Shown here: in pieces, positions 12,506 through 22,164 of the stretch
Layout of the letters: every line of letters begins with the position of its first letter
How positions within the stretch are numbered: position 1 is the first letter of the stretch
Assembly: GCA_964059195.1 (NCBI GenBank)
Contig: CAXKWD010000011.1
Coordinates: 13,967,951 to 14,031,950 of the forward strand
DNA from: Ectobius pallidus
Taxonomy: Eukaryota > Arthropoda > Insecta > Blattodea > Ectobiidae
Direction: 5' to 3'
DNA length: 64,000 nucleotides
The notes under the pieces: generated by a model
The model's input: the letters and a program-made list of their open reading frames with translations, nothing else
The model's database searches: none
What the model was told of the DNA's origin: nothing
Position numbers and translations under genes: made by a program

Positions 12506-15500
12506 TTATTCTTTGTATGGCCTCACAAATGAAAGATTGTACCGTCCCACTACTTTATTAGTTTTAGGATCAGTCACTTCATAGCAAATTCCATTAAAAA
12601 TGTTAGTCACTATAAACGGTCCTCTATAAATTAACTCGAGGCGAGACATTCTTTTATTTGCTGCGTTTGACAGATTCTTTCTGCGTATCAATAGTTTATC
12701 TCCCACAACGGGACTCCATTTAGCTTTGTGTCTCTTCGCTTTCTCCTTGCGCTTCGCGACACTCTTTCTAATGTTTTCAATCGCAATGCGACAGTAATCT
12801 GTTAGCTTTCTGTTTACGCCATCATGAGGGATAGCTACTGGTAGGCCTGGTATGAGTGTTTTCGGTTCGTCATCTGCCATAAGTCTTATGGGCTCGACTC
12901 CGGTCACCGGATTCTTCGTGTGGTTCAGTATATCCTCTATTGGCTGAATATACCGAACCCACGCATTGTGCCTTTTATGACAGAGCGCACGCAAGTACAG
13001 AGACAGATCGCGCAACCCTCTTTCCGCCACGTTTACTTGGGGATGGAATTTTGCCACATTGTACCGTCTTATACCAAGTTCAGATAGCTTTTCTTTAAAC
13101 TTCTTGCTAACAAAGGGCGTCCCGTTGTCCGAAATGATAGCAGAGATAGGCTGATACTTCGGCAGATAGTCCGTTTCCAATTTCCTTATAACCGCAGTCG
13201 TAGTTGCCGTCCGGGTCGTATACAATTTAACAAAATGTGAGAATACATCATAAACTATCAGAATGTACCGCATACCATGCTCTCCAGCGACTAGTGGTCC
13301 ATGAAAATCTAGCGCTACCAATTCCCCTTTACTTTCCCTAAACACGGGCATGGGTTCTCCATCATATTTGATGTTCAATGGCTTCGCTTTCTGACATAAG
13401 TCGCAGCAGCTCACATATTTCCTAATCTTCCTTCCCAAGTTCTTTATGTACATTTTATCTTGTATATACAACATCATTCTGCCAGTACCTGAATGGCCTA
13501 ACCGTTCGTGAACTATTGCGATTATTTTGTTCTCTAGCTCTTCCGGTATGTACATTTTCCATTCCTTCTTCCCTTGTCCACATAATTTATATACAACATT
13601 ATTCAATATTTGGTACTTCACGTCCTCCGTTACGTCATTGTCATTCTGATCTAATTCTGTTAGGCCTAATCTGACTAACTCTATTTCCGGGTCACGCCTC
13701 TGGAATTCCGCTATATGTTTAAAGTCCCGCTGCAATGTCAGCTCTTTAAACATCTTTACCTGCATTATAGCGACAGGGTTTGTTTCGCCTCCAGCGACTT
13801 CAGAAATACCTGTTTTGTTCCTTGACATATAGTCACATAGTAAGTTATCTCGGCCCGCAACATGTCTTATCTCTAGATCAAATTGACTCAACTCATGGAC
13901 GTAACGTGATAATTTACTGTTACCAAGTCTCATTTTATTCAGGAAGGTTAGGCTGATATGATCTGTGTATACAATAGTTTTTCGATTGAATATGTACTGC
14001 TGAAACTTAGTCAAAGCGTGGTACATTCCGATGATCTCTAGGCATGTCACCGACCCTTTACTCTCGACAGGTGTCAATCCCCTCGATGTAGTGGCTATCA
14101 AATGTTGACTTCCGTCTTCGTATTCCTGCATTAGTGCACCGGCAACGGCTACACATGAGGCACCCACATATACAATATAGTCCAGGTCATCTCTCGGCCT
14201 TTCTAGCAAAACCGCTTTCTGAAACAGTTCTTTCGTCTTTTGGAATGCTTCCTCTTCCACCTCAGTCCATCTAAATTTATTTTGCTTTCTAAGCAGCATT
14301 CTGAGGGGTGCCACATGCTCTGCATAACCGGGAAGAAACCTATCCTGGTAATTAAATATTCCGAGGATTTTTCGGACTTGCCTCACCGTCTTCGGTCTAC
14401 TAATATTACTAATTGATTTTATCCTGTCGGGATCTGCTGACACCCCTTTTCTAGATATGATGTACCCCACAAATTTTACTTCTTCACGGAATAGGCTCAA
14501 TTTTTTCGGGTTAATAGTCATCCCACAACTTAAGAAAGTTCTCAATACCAAGTCTAGTTTTTCCAGGTGGGTTTCGAAATCAGGCGTATGAATTAAGTAA
14601 TCATCCACATACGCAGTAATATGCGGCCCAGTGCCTTCAGGGAACATAACGTTAAGTGCCCGCAGTAAAGCGCTTCCTGAAGTTTTCATCCCAAATGGTG
14701 TGCGTGTAAACGAGAACACCGATCCTTGGTGGACGAAAGAACAGTATTTTCTGTCTTCTTTCCTTAACGAAACCTGCCAAAAGCTAGAAGTGAGGTCGAT
14801 ACTTGAAAAGTAGTTTGCTTCCCCCATTTTTGCTAATAGGTGGTCAATCGGTTCGGTTTTGTACCGGTCGGGCCTCATATACATGTTCGCTGTTCTCAAA
14901 TCCAGGGTCATTCTCAATGTTTTATCCTGCTTATATACCCAACAAACCGGAGAGACATATGGGGAGTCTGATTTTTCTATAATCCCTTCTTTTAACATCT
15001 TAGCGATAACTTTATTCGCCTCCTCTCTAATGGATAATGGCAGTGGCCTACTTTTGTGATTAAAAATCGGCGGGTTGTCCATCTGTATGGCATGTTCATA
15101 TACAAGGCAACACCCCGGAGAACTACTATATACACCCATATTATTAATCAGTACATCAAACAGTTGTTCCTTTTGTTGATCCGTAATAGACGTGATGCTG
15201 GCCACTTTACTTCTTAAAATTTCTAAGATCTCAGATTCTCGCAATTTTTCAGTCTCATCTTCTCCGTTCTCCTCACTATAATTTCCCTGATCACGGACAT
15301 CTGTCTCACACATGTTTATCTCATAACTTGATCCTACTTCGTATACTTCCTCTACAAATGTATTATTAAATTCATCAATTTCTGTGCGTTTCTGATACTG
15401 ATCTGGCGTTCCGCCATTCTGATTCTCAATATTATTGCTTGGGCTCGATAGGCCTACATTCTGCATAATTGAAAATTCTTCCCCCTCATTATCTAGTTGC

Positions 15501-16135
15501 ACAGTTGATAAACTTTCAATAATAAAGCATTCGTCTTGGATAGCTAATTCCCGTTCGGAGCATGTATGATGATCTGTTGCATGAGTCGTGAGAAACGGAA
15601 TTTCAGTAACTTTATTTCCATCTTTTACTGTAAGACTATTTGTGCCAAAATCTAAAATCCCTTCATATTGTTGTAACATATCACACCCTAATATAAAGTT
15701 ATGGGTAAGATCCTTGACAATTAACATGTAAATCTCTGTGTGCCACCCACCTATTTCTAACGGTATCATTACTTGTTTATTAATTTTGTACTTTGTTTTC
15801 TTAATGGCCGTAGTACAGTACATTCCCGGTACGCTCATCTCCTGCATTTTTATGTTATGTGCTTTGAGTTCTAAGTAGTATTTTTCATTGCATACACTTA
15901 AAACGCTACCAGAGTCTACGAGAACTTGTACATCTAATTTGCCTATCTTTGCGTTAATCTGCGGTGGACATAAAATTTGTTGGTTTAACTTTTTATTCAA
16001 GTCATAAGACACTTCTACGGTATTTATATCACTTCGGTTTCTTTGTGGGGAGTCCCCTGAGGTCACTGGGCATGAGTTAGATGGGATATGACCCCTTATC
16101 GCATCTATACTAAGTTTAAAGCCTCTGGCTGACAT
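12506..16135 (-). CDS. pol: Pol polyprotein (protease, RT, RNase H, integrase)
   Basis: 1209 residues, uninterrupted. Aspartic protease at about 60-165, with active-site motif DSGS at residue 74. Reverse transcriptase at about 375-545, with FSSIDLTSSFWQV and the catalytic box YVDD at 509-512. RNase H at about 640-770: the positions for the Glu (CLEII), the second Asp (YTDH) and the late Asp (HVAGRDNLLCDY) are kept, but the first Asp is Gly658 (YVGAS where YTDAS is usual). Integrase has an HHCC zinc finger at about 875-910 and a catalytic triad at D943, D1003, E1038 (34 residues between the last two). The C-terminal module has a GPF motif and no chromodomain was recognised. Frame is -1 to gag, so the natural product is probably a Gag-Pol fusion and the ATG at 16135 need not be used. 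Confidence 0.95.
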   Translation of the reverse strand: MSARGFKLSIDAIRGHIPSNSCPVTSGDSPQRNRSDINTVEVSYDLNKKLNQQILCPPQINAKIGKLDVQVLVDSGSVLSVCNEKYYLELKAHNIKMQEMSVPGMYCTTAIKKTKYKINKQVMIPLEIGGWHTEIYMLIVKDLTHNFILGCDMLQQYEGILDFGTNSLTVKDGNKVTEIPFLTTHATDHHTCSERELAIQDECFIIESLSTVQLDNEGEEFSIMQNVGLSSPSNNIENQNGGTPDQYQKRTEIDEFNNTFVEEVYEVGSSYEINMCETDVRDQGNYSEENGEDETEKLRESEILEILRSKVASITSITDQQKEQLFDVLINNMGVYSSSPGCCLVYEHAIQMDNPPIFNHKSRPLPLSIREEANKVIAKMLKEGIIEKSDSPYVSPVCWVYKQDKTLRMTLDLRTANMYMRPDRYKTEPIDHLLAKMGEANYFSSIDLTSSFWQVSLRKEDRKYCSFVHQGSVFSFTRTPFGMKTSGSALLRALNVMFPEGTGPHITAYVDDYLIHTPDFETHLEKLDLVLRTFLSCGMTINPKKLSLFREEVKFVGYIISRKGVSADPDRIKSISNISRPKTVRQVRKILGIFNYQDRFLPGYAEHVAPLRMLLRKQNKFRWTEVEEEAFQKTKELFQKAVLLERPRDDLDYIVYVGASCVAVAGALMQEYEDGSQHLIATTSRGLTPVESKGSVTCLEIIGMYHALTKFQQYIFNRKTIVYTDHISLTFLNKMRLGNSKLSRYVHELSQFDLEIRHVAGRDNLLCDYMSRNKTGISEVAGGETNPVAIMQVKMFKELTLQRDFKHIAEFQRRDPEIELVRLGLTELDQNDNDVTEDVKYQILNNVVYKLCGQGKKEWKMYIPEELENKIIAIVHERLGHSGTGRMMLYIQDKMYIKNLGRKIRKYVSCCDLCQKAKPLNIKYDGEPMPVFRESKGELVALDFHGPLVAGEHGMRYILIVYDVFSHFVKLYTTRTATTTAVIRKLETDYLPKYQPISAIISDNGTPFVSKKFKEKLSELGIRRYNVAKFHPQVNVAERGLRDLSLYLRALCHKRHNAWVRYIQPIEDILNHTKNPVTGVEPIRLMADDEPKTLIPGLPVAIPHDGVNRKLTDYCRIAIENIRKSVAKRKEKAKRHKAKWSPVVGDKLLIRRKNLSNAANKRMSRLELIYRGPFIVTNIFNGICYEVTDPKTNKVVGRYNLSFVRPYKE

Positions 16136-18381
16136 CTGTCATTTCCTACACATGCTGTGTCGGCTTGAGAGTGATGAAATGCATTCACACTAGGATCTAA
16201 TCTTTGTTGTGAATCTGGCACGTGGCTACAATTATCCGTCCCGTTATTTTGATGAGGAATGTACCGACCGTCTTGTAACTGTCCATATCGGTAGACCTGA
16301 TCTACATTTCCTCTCTCTTGTTCCTGGAAGGCTATGTGATTTATTCCCACGCTTTGAGGTCGTGACCTATTCCTGTCATCAGTGTGATTATTGTTGGCGT
16401 TACGTAAACCATTATTATTATTCTGGTTTTCTCTGTAACTATTATTATTTACCCTCTCATTCCTTCCATTCCCGTAATTATAATTATTCTGATTTCTTCC
16501 GTTATTAGTCCACGGTTTATTTCCCCTGGCATCCTGATAACCTTGTGTAGGCCTACCATTACTGTCATTAGAATTCTCATTATTTCGGCTGGCGCCTGCG
16601 TACTGTGCTTGATTTCCTCCACGATTTTGAGTATTATGGTACCGCTGATAACTATGGAATTTCTTTATGGCTCTCTCGCCCTCCTCAAATTCAGTTAACA
16701 AGCTAAGCATCTGCGAGTAAGATTGTGGTCTTGCCACAGTTAACAATTTATGAATATCTGGACCGAAGTGTTTCATTGAAATTTGGATTACCTCTTTTTC
16801 GGAAACTATATTTAGCGACTTGGCTAATTTTATGAGTCTTACGAAATGTTCAGTACTAGTCATTTTCCCTTGCTCATTATAGTGCCCTGAATAGAGTTCA
16901 GTCCTAGCTTCACTCTGACGCGAATCGCTCCAATATTTGTCCATAAATAACTTTTTGAATTCTTGGTACCCAGTTCCTTCCCTCATTACAACCGGCATCC
17001 AGTCTTTGCAACTACCTCCAAGCGATCTCTGAACAACTAGTATCTTAAATTCTTCTCGAATGCCTTTAACTTTAAAGTATGTCTCTAGCTCCCTTATAAA
17101 TTCATGAGGATTAGCATTATTCTCATCATTATAATAAGGCAAAGGCCAATCTAAGTCCGCGATTTTATTTACATGAGTATTATAATAACCAGTTACTGGG
17201 ATAACAACATTGTCGTGTAGGCCTAGGTCACCTCGCGAATTTTCTGATTCTAGGCTTATGCTCGGAGTCCTCGGTTCACCATCTTGACTTCCGTGTAGGT
17301 GGGTATTTTCCCCATTCGAACAATGAATTAATTGTGAACAAACCCCTCTACCATTAGCCTGAATTCCGGTACAAGAAATGTCATTACTCATCCTACTTAG
17401 TTTATCAGCATGATCATTAACCTCTTTAGTCACATTATTCTGTATTGCAACTATTTTGTTTAGTTTAGTTTCAATGTCATTACTCATCCTACTTATTTTA
17501 TCAGCATGATCATTAACCTCTTTAGTTACATTATTCTGTACTGCAACCATTTTGTTTAGTTTAGTTTCAACGTCATTAACCTGCCCTTGAATATTAGTAC
17601 TTATTACCCCCATATCCACTGACAAAGCTTGAACTAATTTATCCTCCAAGTTTTTATTCTGAGTTCTTATATCCTGCTCTATTTTCTGTTCCAACTGTTT
17701 TCTATTTTCCTCGACTTTGTTTTGCACGTGGTCGATCCTTTTAGTTAATTTTACAGTTGTTACTTTACATTCGTCTGAGAGTTTATTTACCCTATCCTCG
17801 TTTTTCTTTGATTTATCAGATAATTGATCAATAACTAATCTCAGCTCACTAGTACTCCTATCCAATTTTTCCCCTAATTCTTCAGATAATTTTCTATTTT
17901 CCTCTTTACTGTCTTTTGTATTCTTATCCATCTTTTCAGCTAATTTTCTATTGTCGTCCTTACTGTCTTTTGTATTCCTATCCATTTTTTCAGCTAATTT
18001 ACTGCTATTTTCCTCTAATTTTTGACTTAATATTTCATCCCTTTTTTGATTCTGTATTTGCATATCAATTATGAAGTGCTTCATCCATGAAGGCGGTCCC
18101 TCATCTACTTGGTTTGACATTGTATTTTCACAAGGCCTATCTTCCTGAACTAATGAAATCTCTGGTTCCCTCTGATCACTAGTCTCCTGATTAATTATTA
18201 AGCTTTCGTTAGCTAATAAAATTTCAGATTCATTACTATTATTAATTTCCTGGTTACCTACTACAATTTCATTCCCTTGGATTTGATCTACCTCGCTATT
18301 AGTTAACACATCTTGACCGTTATACATTTCCTCGGTTTCCATATTTGAATTGATAGCTTTTCCGTTCCTTAACGTCATCAT
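16105..18381 (-). CDS. gag: Gag polyprotein of the gypsy element
   Basis: 758-residue structural protein that would form the retrotransposon particle and package its RNA. The N-terminal half (about residues 85-340) is highly charged and looks like a long coiled coil. It contains two near-identical 18-residue units (KLAEKMDRNTKDSK type, about residues 125-165) and two 32-residue units in tandem (about 271-334; 96 bp each at 17380-17475 and 17476-17571). A retrotransposon Gag capsid-like domain follows at about 410-575, starting near WPLPYYN and including the region around MDKYW. The C-terminal 180 residues are rich in Asn, Arg and Gln. No CCHC zinc knuckle is visible, so RNA binding may rest on the basic Asn/Arg tail. 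The start is the first ATG of the frame, 424 bp from the 5' LTR. The frame overlaps pol by 31 nt. Confidence 0.93.
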   Translation of the reverse strand: MMTLRNGKAINSNMETEEMYNGQDVLTNSEVDQIQGNEIVVGNQEINNSNESEILLANESLIINQETSDQREPEISLVQEDRPCENTMSNQVDEGPPSWMKHFIIDMQIQNQKRDEILSQKLEENSSKLAEKMDRNTKDSKDDNRKLAEKMDKNTKDSKEENRKLSEELGEKLDRSTSELRLVIDQLSDKSKKNEDRVNKLSDECKVTTVKLTKRIDHVQNKVEENRKQLEQKIEQDIRTQNKNLEDKLVQALSVDMGVISTNIQGQVNDVETKLNKMVAVQNNVTKEVNDHADKISRMSNDIETKLNKIVAIQNNVTKEVNDHADKLSRMSNDISCTGIQANGRGVCSQLIHCSNGENTHLHGSQDGEPRTPSISLESENSRGDLGLHDNVVIPVTGYYNTHVNKIADLDWPLPYYNDENNANPHEFIRELETYFKVKGIREEFKILVVQRSLGGSCKDWMPVVMREGTGYQEFKKLFMDKYWSDSRQSEARTELYSGHYNEQGKMTSTEHFVRLIKLAKSLNIVSEKEVIQISMKHFGPDIHKLLTVARPQSYSQMLSLLTEFEEGERAIKKFHSYQRYHNTQNRGGNQAQYAGASRNNENSNDSNGRPTQGYQDARGNKPWTNNGRNQNNYNYGNGRNERVNNNSYRENQNNNNGLRNANNNHTDDRNRSRPQSVGINHIAFQEQERGNVDQVYRYGQLQDGRYIPHQNNGTDNCSHVPDSQQRLDPSVNAFHHSQADTACVGNDRCQPEALNLV
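16114..16120 (-). promoter_or_regulatory. Programmed -1 frameshift slippery heptamer
   Basis: On the minus strand the gag codons read gcT TTA AAC, which gives the classic X XXY YYZ heptamer T TTA AAC in the correct phase. It sits 10 nt before the gag stop and inside the 31-nt gag/pol overlap. Slipping back one base puts the ribosome in the pol frame. A possible stimulatory stem follows: GGGGTCA (16089-16095) can pair with TGACCTC (16059-16065), with one G-U pair, although the 18-nt spacer is longer than usual. Motif and phase are seen; function is inferred. Confidence 0.85.
17380..17571 (-). repeat. 96-bp tandem duplication inside gag
   Basis: Two head-to-tail 96-bp units with only a few substitutions, coding for two 32-residue coiled-coil segments (ETKLNK...SRMSNDI). 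The phase is preserved, so this is an in-frame expansion of the coiled coil. Confidence 0.9.
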
Positions 18382-18804
18382 TTCTACACAACCCTAGCTT
18401 TATTTATTGCACTGGGATCACTCAATGTATAAAAATCATGCTCACTCACCTTTGCATACATATAAATCATACCCTTCACAGAACACAAATACATATAATA
18501 CCCTCTTATAGCTAGCAATAATACCCTCTTATAAACTATATTTTTACAAGGCTTTTTACTGCTGCTCCGGTATTCTATCTTCGGTCTGCCCACTCCTGAT
18601 TCTTCTTACTCGGGTCTTGAATTTATCTATCCCTATCTTGGCTTTTTCTTCCCGTTAATCGTTGCAATGTCTGTAGTCTCTACTGAATGATGTGTGTAAC
18701 AGTTATTATTTTAATTTTAAATATTCTGAGTCAACACAATTTAGCTTCGAGCCTTTAACTTTGAGCTTTTAACTTCGAGCCCCACAGATTGGGTAAGCCA
18801 CGTA
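18382..18804 (-). other. 5' untranslated leader of the gypsy element
   Basis: About 420 bp between the 5' LTR and the gag ATG. It holds the candidate primer-binding site and, at 18745-18785, three close variants of the motif TTCGAGCC/TTTGAGC. A 69-codon open frame just upstream of gag is in another frame and has no recognisable motif. Confidence 0.7.
18773..18804 (-). promoter_or_regulatory. Candidate primer-binding site
   Basis: Reading on the minus strand from the 5' LTR edge, four bases (TACG) are followed by TGGCTTACCCAATC and then TGTGGGGCTCGAAG. TGG at the start is standard for a site pairing with the CCA end of a tRNA. The blocks TGGC, CCCAA and GTGGGGCTCGAA match, in order, the complement of a metazoan tRNA-Lys(CUU) 3' end as I remember it, but with short extra bases between blocks. 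So this is either a degenerate or bulged tRNA-Lys site or a site for another tRNA. Confidence 0.45.
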
Positions 18805-20031
18805 TGTAACGGTTCGGGGGTTGCGAAACCAATTACAGCCACGGTGTCGCTACAGTCGAAGCAGAGATTATCTTCAGTATCTTGGGGGGCAAATCTGGGT
18901 AGTTATAGTTCTTAAAAACAGTCTACTTTATACTCTGATGCAATCAAAACTCACTGGTTAACTGGTAAGAGTGTTGTTTATTTTACTATAATTATAAAAC
19001 AGTTAATAGGCTTTTGCAGAATACTCGTCGTACGTGAACTTTGACTTCAGATGAGTGGATCTCGTTATTAAGGTGTCTTTCTCCCTAATCTCGTGTATTC
19101 ACTAGAATACCTTGTAAAGTCGTTGATTCACTGGTACTTACAGTTTGATACACACTGAATTTAAGTTGGTACTCAGCTATAATTAAGCCGTACCTCAAAC
19201 CTGAATATATTCGTAGATTTAAATAATACTGCAGTAAATGATACTTAAATCATTTACTGACCGAAGAATATTAATAGCTTCCCGACTCCTACTAAGTCGG
19301 AAGCTGGCTGCTGAGAAGATCGTCCCGCTCACCTAGAGCGTAGACGAGAGAGTGTCGATACCATTTACTGCGTGTCCCCACTTCTCATCGTTCAAAGTCC
19401 AATACGCCTTGTATTTCTTTTAACCTCTAATAGCTATGTTTACATCAAATTACATTGTTTTTCCGAATCTTCGGACACAAACCCTTATTTCATTGGCTAA
19501 TGCTCCTTACCCAGCATAGACGCTAATACACGTGGAGGGCAGCGCTTGGCCACGCTGTCAGTAATAAGAAATGATGCTAGATTCCCCGAAGCGCTATAGA
19601 GTAAGAACTTTCCCACTTACTAAGCCTTTAAATTTCAATAGAGTCAGTAAGCTCTTCTTTCTCTGCGTTTTTAGTTCAATAGCAGTGAGTTTCGTGATGA
19701 ATGACTGTCTCCTACACCCCACTGAGATCCTTTAGTTTAGTTCTTAAGTCTATTCTTACTTTCCGGGAAATCCGTCTCGTTTCAATATCTACACAAGTCC
19801 AGCCTGAATATAATATTGCAAATATTATATTCTTATTCCATTTCTGCTGTAACTTGTTCAAATAATTTTAGTTGAATTTTACTTATTTCTATAATGTTAT
19901 TATTAGTGCAAAGTCCTAATTGATTAATATTTATCTTATTATTTTAATTAATAAGTTTATATAATAAACTTATTTTGTTCATTATAATGATATAGGCTGA
20001 GTAATTCAATTGCAAAGTAGCAATCGTCTCA
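18805..20031 (-). repeat. 5' LTR of the gypsy element
   Basis: 1227 bp, upstream LTR in element orientation. On the minus strand it begins TGAGACGATTGC and ends CCGTTACA. A TATATAA-type box lies on the minus strand near 19956-19967, about 65-75 nt into the LTR, and could drive transcription; this is an inference from sequence alone. It appears identical to the LTR at 10527-11753. Confidence 0.96.
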
Positions 20032-20539
20032 ACTTATTGATTTAATTCTTATCGGGTATTGTTCCATGTGGTATTGCTCACAGACTTTATTACACAGTTC
20101 GCATACACAGAATTATATAATATGTATATATGTCTATATTATATGTCAGTACCAATGACTAGTATTTTCTGTTATTTAGATGCGTAAAATAAATTGAACG
20201 GTTAAAATAAAAACAGTTTTTAATATTCAATTATAATCCTGGAAGTATTCCCTACACACTGCTATAATTGAAATTTTAAAATCACATTAATTAGTGAGGA
20301 TAAAAATAAAATGTTACTGAATATGTCTGAACATTGCCAACGACTGTAATGTTAACCCTACTAGTTTCTACCTATTAGCTAGTAAGAGGGAGAATCAAAT
20401 GAAAATCCCAATTATTTTTTCCACTATTTTTCTGCAGGAAGAATATTTGCTTGTACATTATTTTTCTACCTATTCCCCTCCAAGTTCAATGCCATCAGAT
20501 AGGAAGTGCTTCAACACCGCATGAGAAAATTATTCTGGT

Positions 20540-20775
20540 TGACACTGTAGGCACTCATGCACCGCCGATTGGATGTCTTCATCAGACTTGAACTTCTGCC
20601 CTCCAAGGAGCTCCTTTAATGGACTAAAGATGTGGAAATCTGATGGTACCAAACCTGGCAAGTATGGCAGATGTGAGACAAACTTGAATCATATGTCTTC
20701 GATGGTTTTCATGGTTGCACGAGCAGCATGGTGACGGGGCGTTATCACGTTGAAGCAAAACACCTGCTCTCAGCA
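20540..20775 (-). pseudogene. Mariner transposase C-terminal remnant (left arm)
   Basis: The minus strand decodes in pieces to a mariner transposase C-terminal half, including the vicinity of the second catalytic Asp (RDNA) and the SDFH...LLGG block. Stops and frame shifts interrupt it. The N-terminal helix-turn-helix half is absent. Confidence 0.7.
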
Positions 20776-20784
20776 ACCCCCTTC

Positions 20785-20982
20785 GCTTTATCACCATCAG
20801 ATTTCCAAATCTTTGGTCCGTTAAAGCGTCTCCTTGGAGGGCAGAAGTTGAAATCTGATGAATCGTCCAATCGATGGTGCACGAGTGGCTACAGCGTCAA
20901 CCAGAATAATTTTTCTCATGTGGTATCGAAGCTCTTCCTATCCGGTGGCGTAAGTGCATTAAACTGGGAGGGGACTATATAG
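20785..20982 (+). pseudogene. Mariner transposase C-terminal remnant (right arm)
   Basis: The open frame ends ...LALSPSDFQIFGPLKRLLGGQKLKSDE and then drifts off the family pattern. It matches the end of the mariner DDD transposase; catalytic residues upstream of SDFQ are missing. It is nonfunctional. Confidence 0.7.
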
Positions 20983-21823
20983 AAAATAATGTGCAAGCAA
21001 ACATTCTTCCTGCAGTAAAATTAGTGGAAAAAATTAATTGCTGTTTTTATTTGATTCTCCTTCGTATTTATGTTACTTCGAATTTAGAAATTATTTCCTG
21101 TTTTACAGTTATGGTGCTCTGTCTTTAGCAGAAAATTCAGAAGTACGTTTCCCGTGGATATATATGCCAAGAGTTCGCATTCTGTTCATTCGTATAAACA
21201 TTATTAGTTTTCATGTGTAGTTTTGATTAAATTATTGCCTGTTCAATTTAATTAGCCTGGTAAAATTTGTGTAACATGAAATATACATACAAGATATGAA
21301 TTGCCTGCGGTCATTGTCGCTGATTTTCGTCTGACGCTGCTTCCATGATACTAATTATGTTGGAATGTCTCATGAATGGAATACATTTTAGATTTAGAAC
21401 ATTATCGGAGAAGCACTGATGAAAAAGTTACCACTCTGAAGTGGGTACATAGTTCTCGGCTAATTATATTGCATGAATTTACCAGTGGAATTTCTTGACT
21501 ATGGAAATTGAAATACCTGGAGGGCGGTCTATCTTTTATTACGACATATTTGTTTCAATTCTGTACAACAGTCAGCAGTACGCGAACTAAGGTTAATTAA
21601 ATATACCATGTTATAATTATTTTCCTATTAAGAGTCGAATAAATTATCTCCAACCCGAGGCTACTTCAAGATACACAGATAACGCAAACAGCGGTTTCTG
21701 TTACCAAGCTTAGGTACATACTGAGGTATTTTGAAAGAGTCGTCTCACATTAGGAACAATACTCTAACGCAGGGCTGTACAAACTGCTTGAGAGTTGATT
21801 CATTTCAGATAATACGTGGGAAA

Positions 21824-22153
21824 TAGAGCTGGGATTTTCCGGATAAAAGTTAACTTCTTAACTGAGCAAATACTTGTTGAAATAACCATTATCTCTTGTC
21901 CAGTTAACCGAATAACAGTTAACCAGATAAATGAATAATGTCGTTATTTTATCCCCTTATCTGTGATTACCCAGATTCATGTTCAAAGAATGAACTGCAG
22001 TGGAATTAATTATCTTGATAATAAACATATAAATAGATAATTGCGACAAATATGCAGTTTACCATGTGTTCAAATAATAGTTAACTGTTTTACCTTTTTT
22101 GCAATTAATTGTCTATGCAATTAACCGTTATCCAATTATTTGTCCGAGCACTA
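21824..22153. mobile_element. hAT-like MITE (330 bp)
   Basis: Termini read TAGAGCTGGGATTTTCC on the left and, reverse-complemented, TAGTGCTCGGACAAAT on the right, continuing into GGATAAnnGTTAA on both. The flanking octamers GTGGGAAA and GTGCGAAG match at 6 of 8 positions, consistent with an old 8-bp duplication typical of hAT. No coding capacity. Confidence 0.65.
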
Positions 22154-22164
22154 GTGCGAAGTAA

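Larger units (their letters stand above)
10527..20031 (-). mobile_element. Complete Ty3/gypsy LTR retrotransposon
   Basis: A full-length element of about 9.5 kb reading right to left. Seen directly: two 1227-bp LTRs at a constant offset of 8278 bp with no difference noticed on line-by-line reading, TG...CA termini, and a 4-bp direct repeat ACTT at 10523-10526 and 20032-20035 that fits a target-site duplication. Between the LTRs lie one gag and one pol frame, both uninterrupted. Domain order protease, RT, RNase H, integrase places it in Ty3/gypsy (Metaviridae) rather than copia. Identical LTRs imply very recent insertion. No env frame is present: the 752 bp between the pol stop and the 3' LTR hold no long ORF. 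The lineage within gypsy was not determined. Confidence 0.97.
20386..21067. mobile_element. Inverted pair of decayed mariner 3' halves
   Basis: Two related arms face each other: the left arm (20386-20650) is the reverse complement of the right arm (20800-21067) at roughly 80% by eye. Each arm encodes the C-terminal end of a mariner transposase. The plus-strand arm shows SDFQIFGPLKRLLGGQKLKSDE; the minus-strand arm also keeps the region around the DNA motif (about 20720-20770), then SDFHIF and PLKELLGGQKFKSDE, with several frame breaks. Both arms end in the same outer sequence (ATTTGATTCTCC), probably the element terminus. Confidence 0.82.

Noticed and set aside
14631..15059. Plus-strand frames inside pol
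   Set aside because: Antisense shadows of an intact, motif-rich pol frame.
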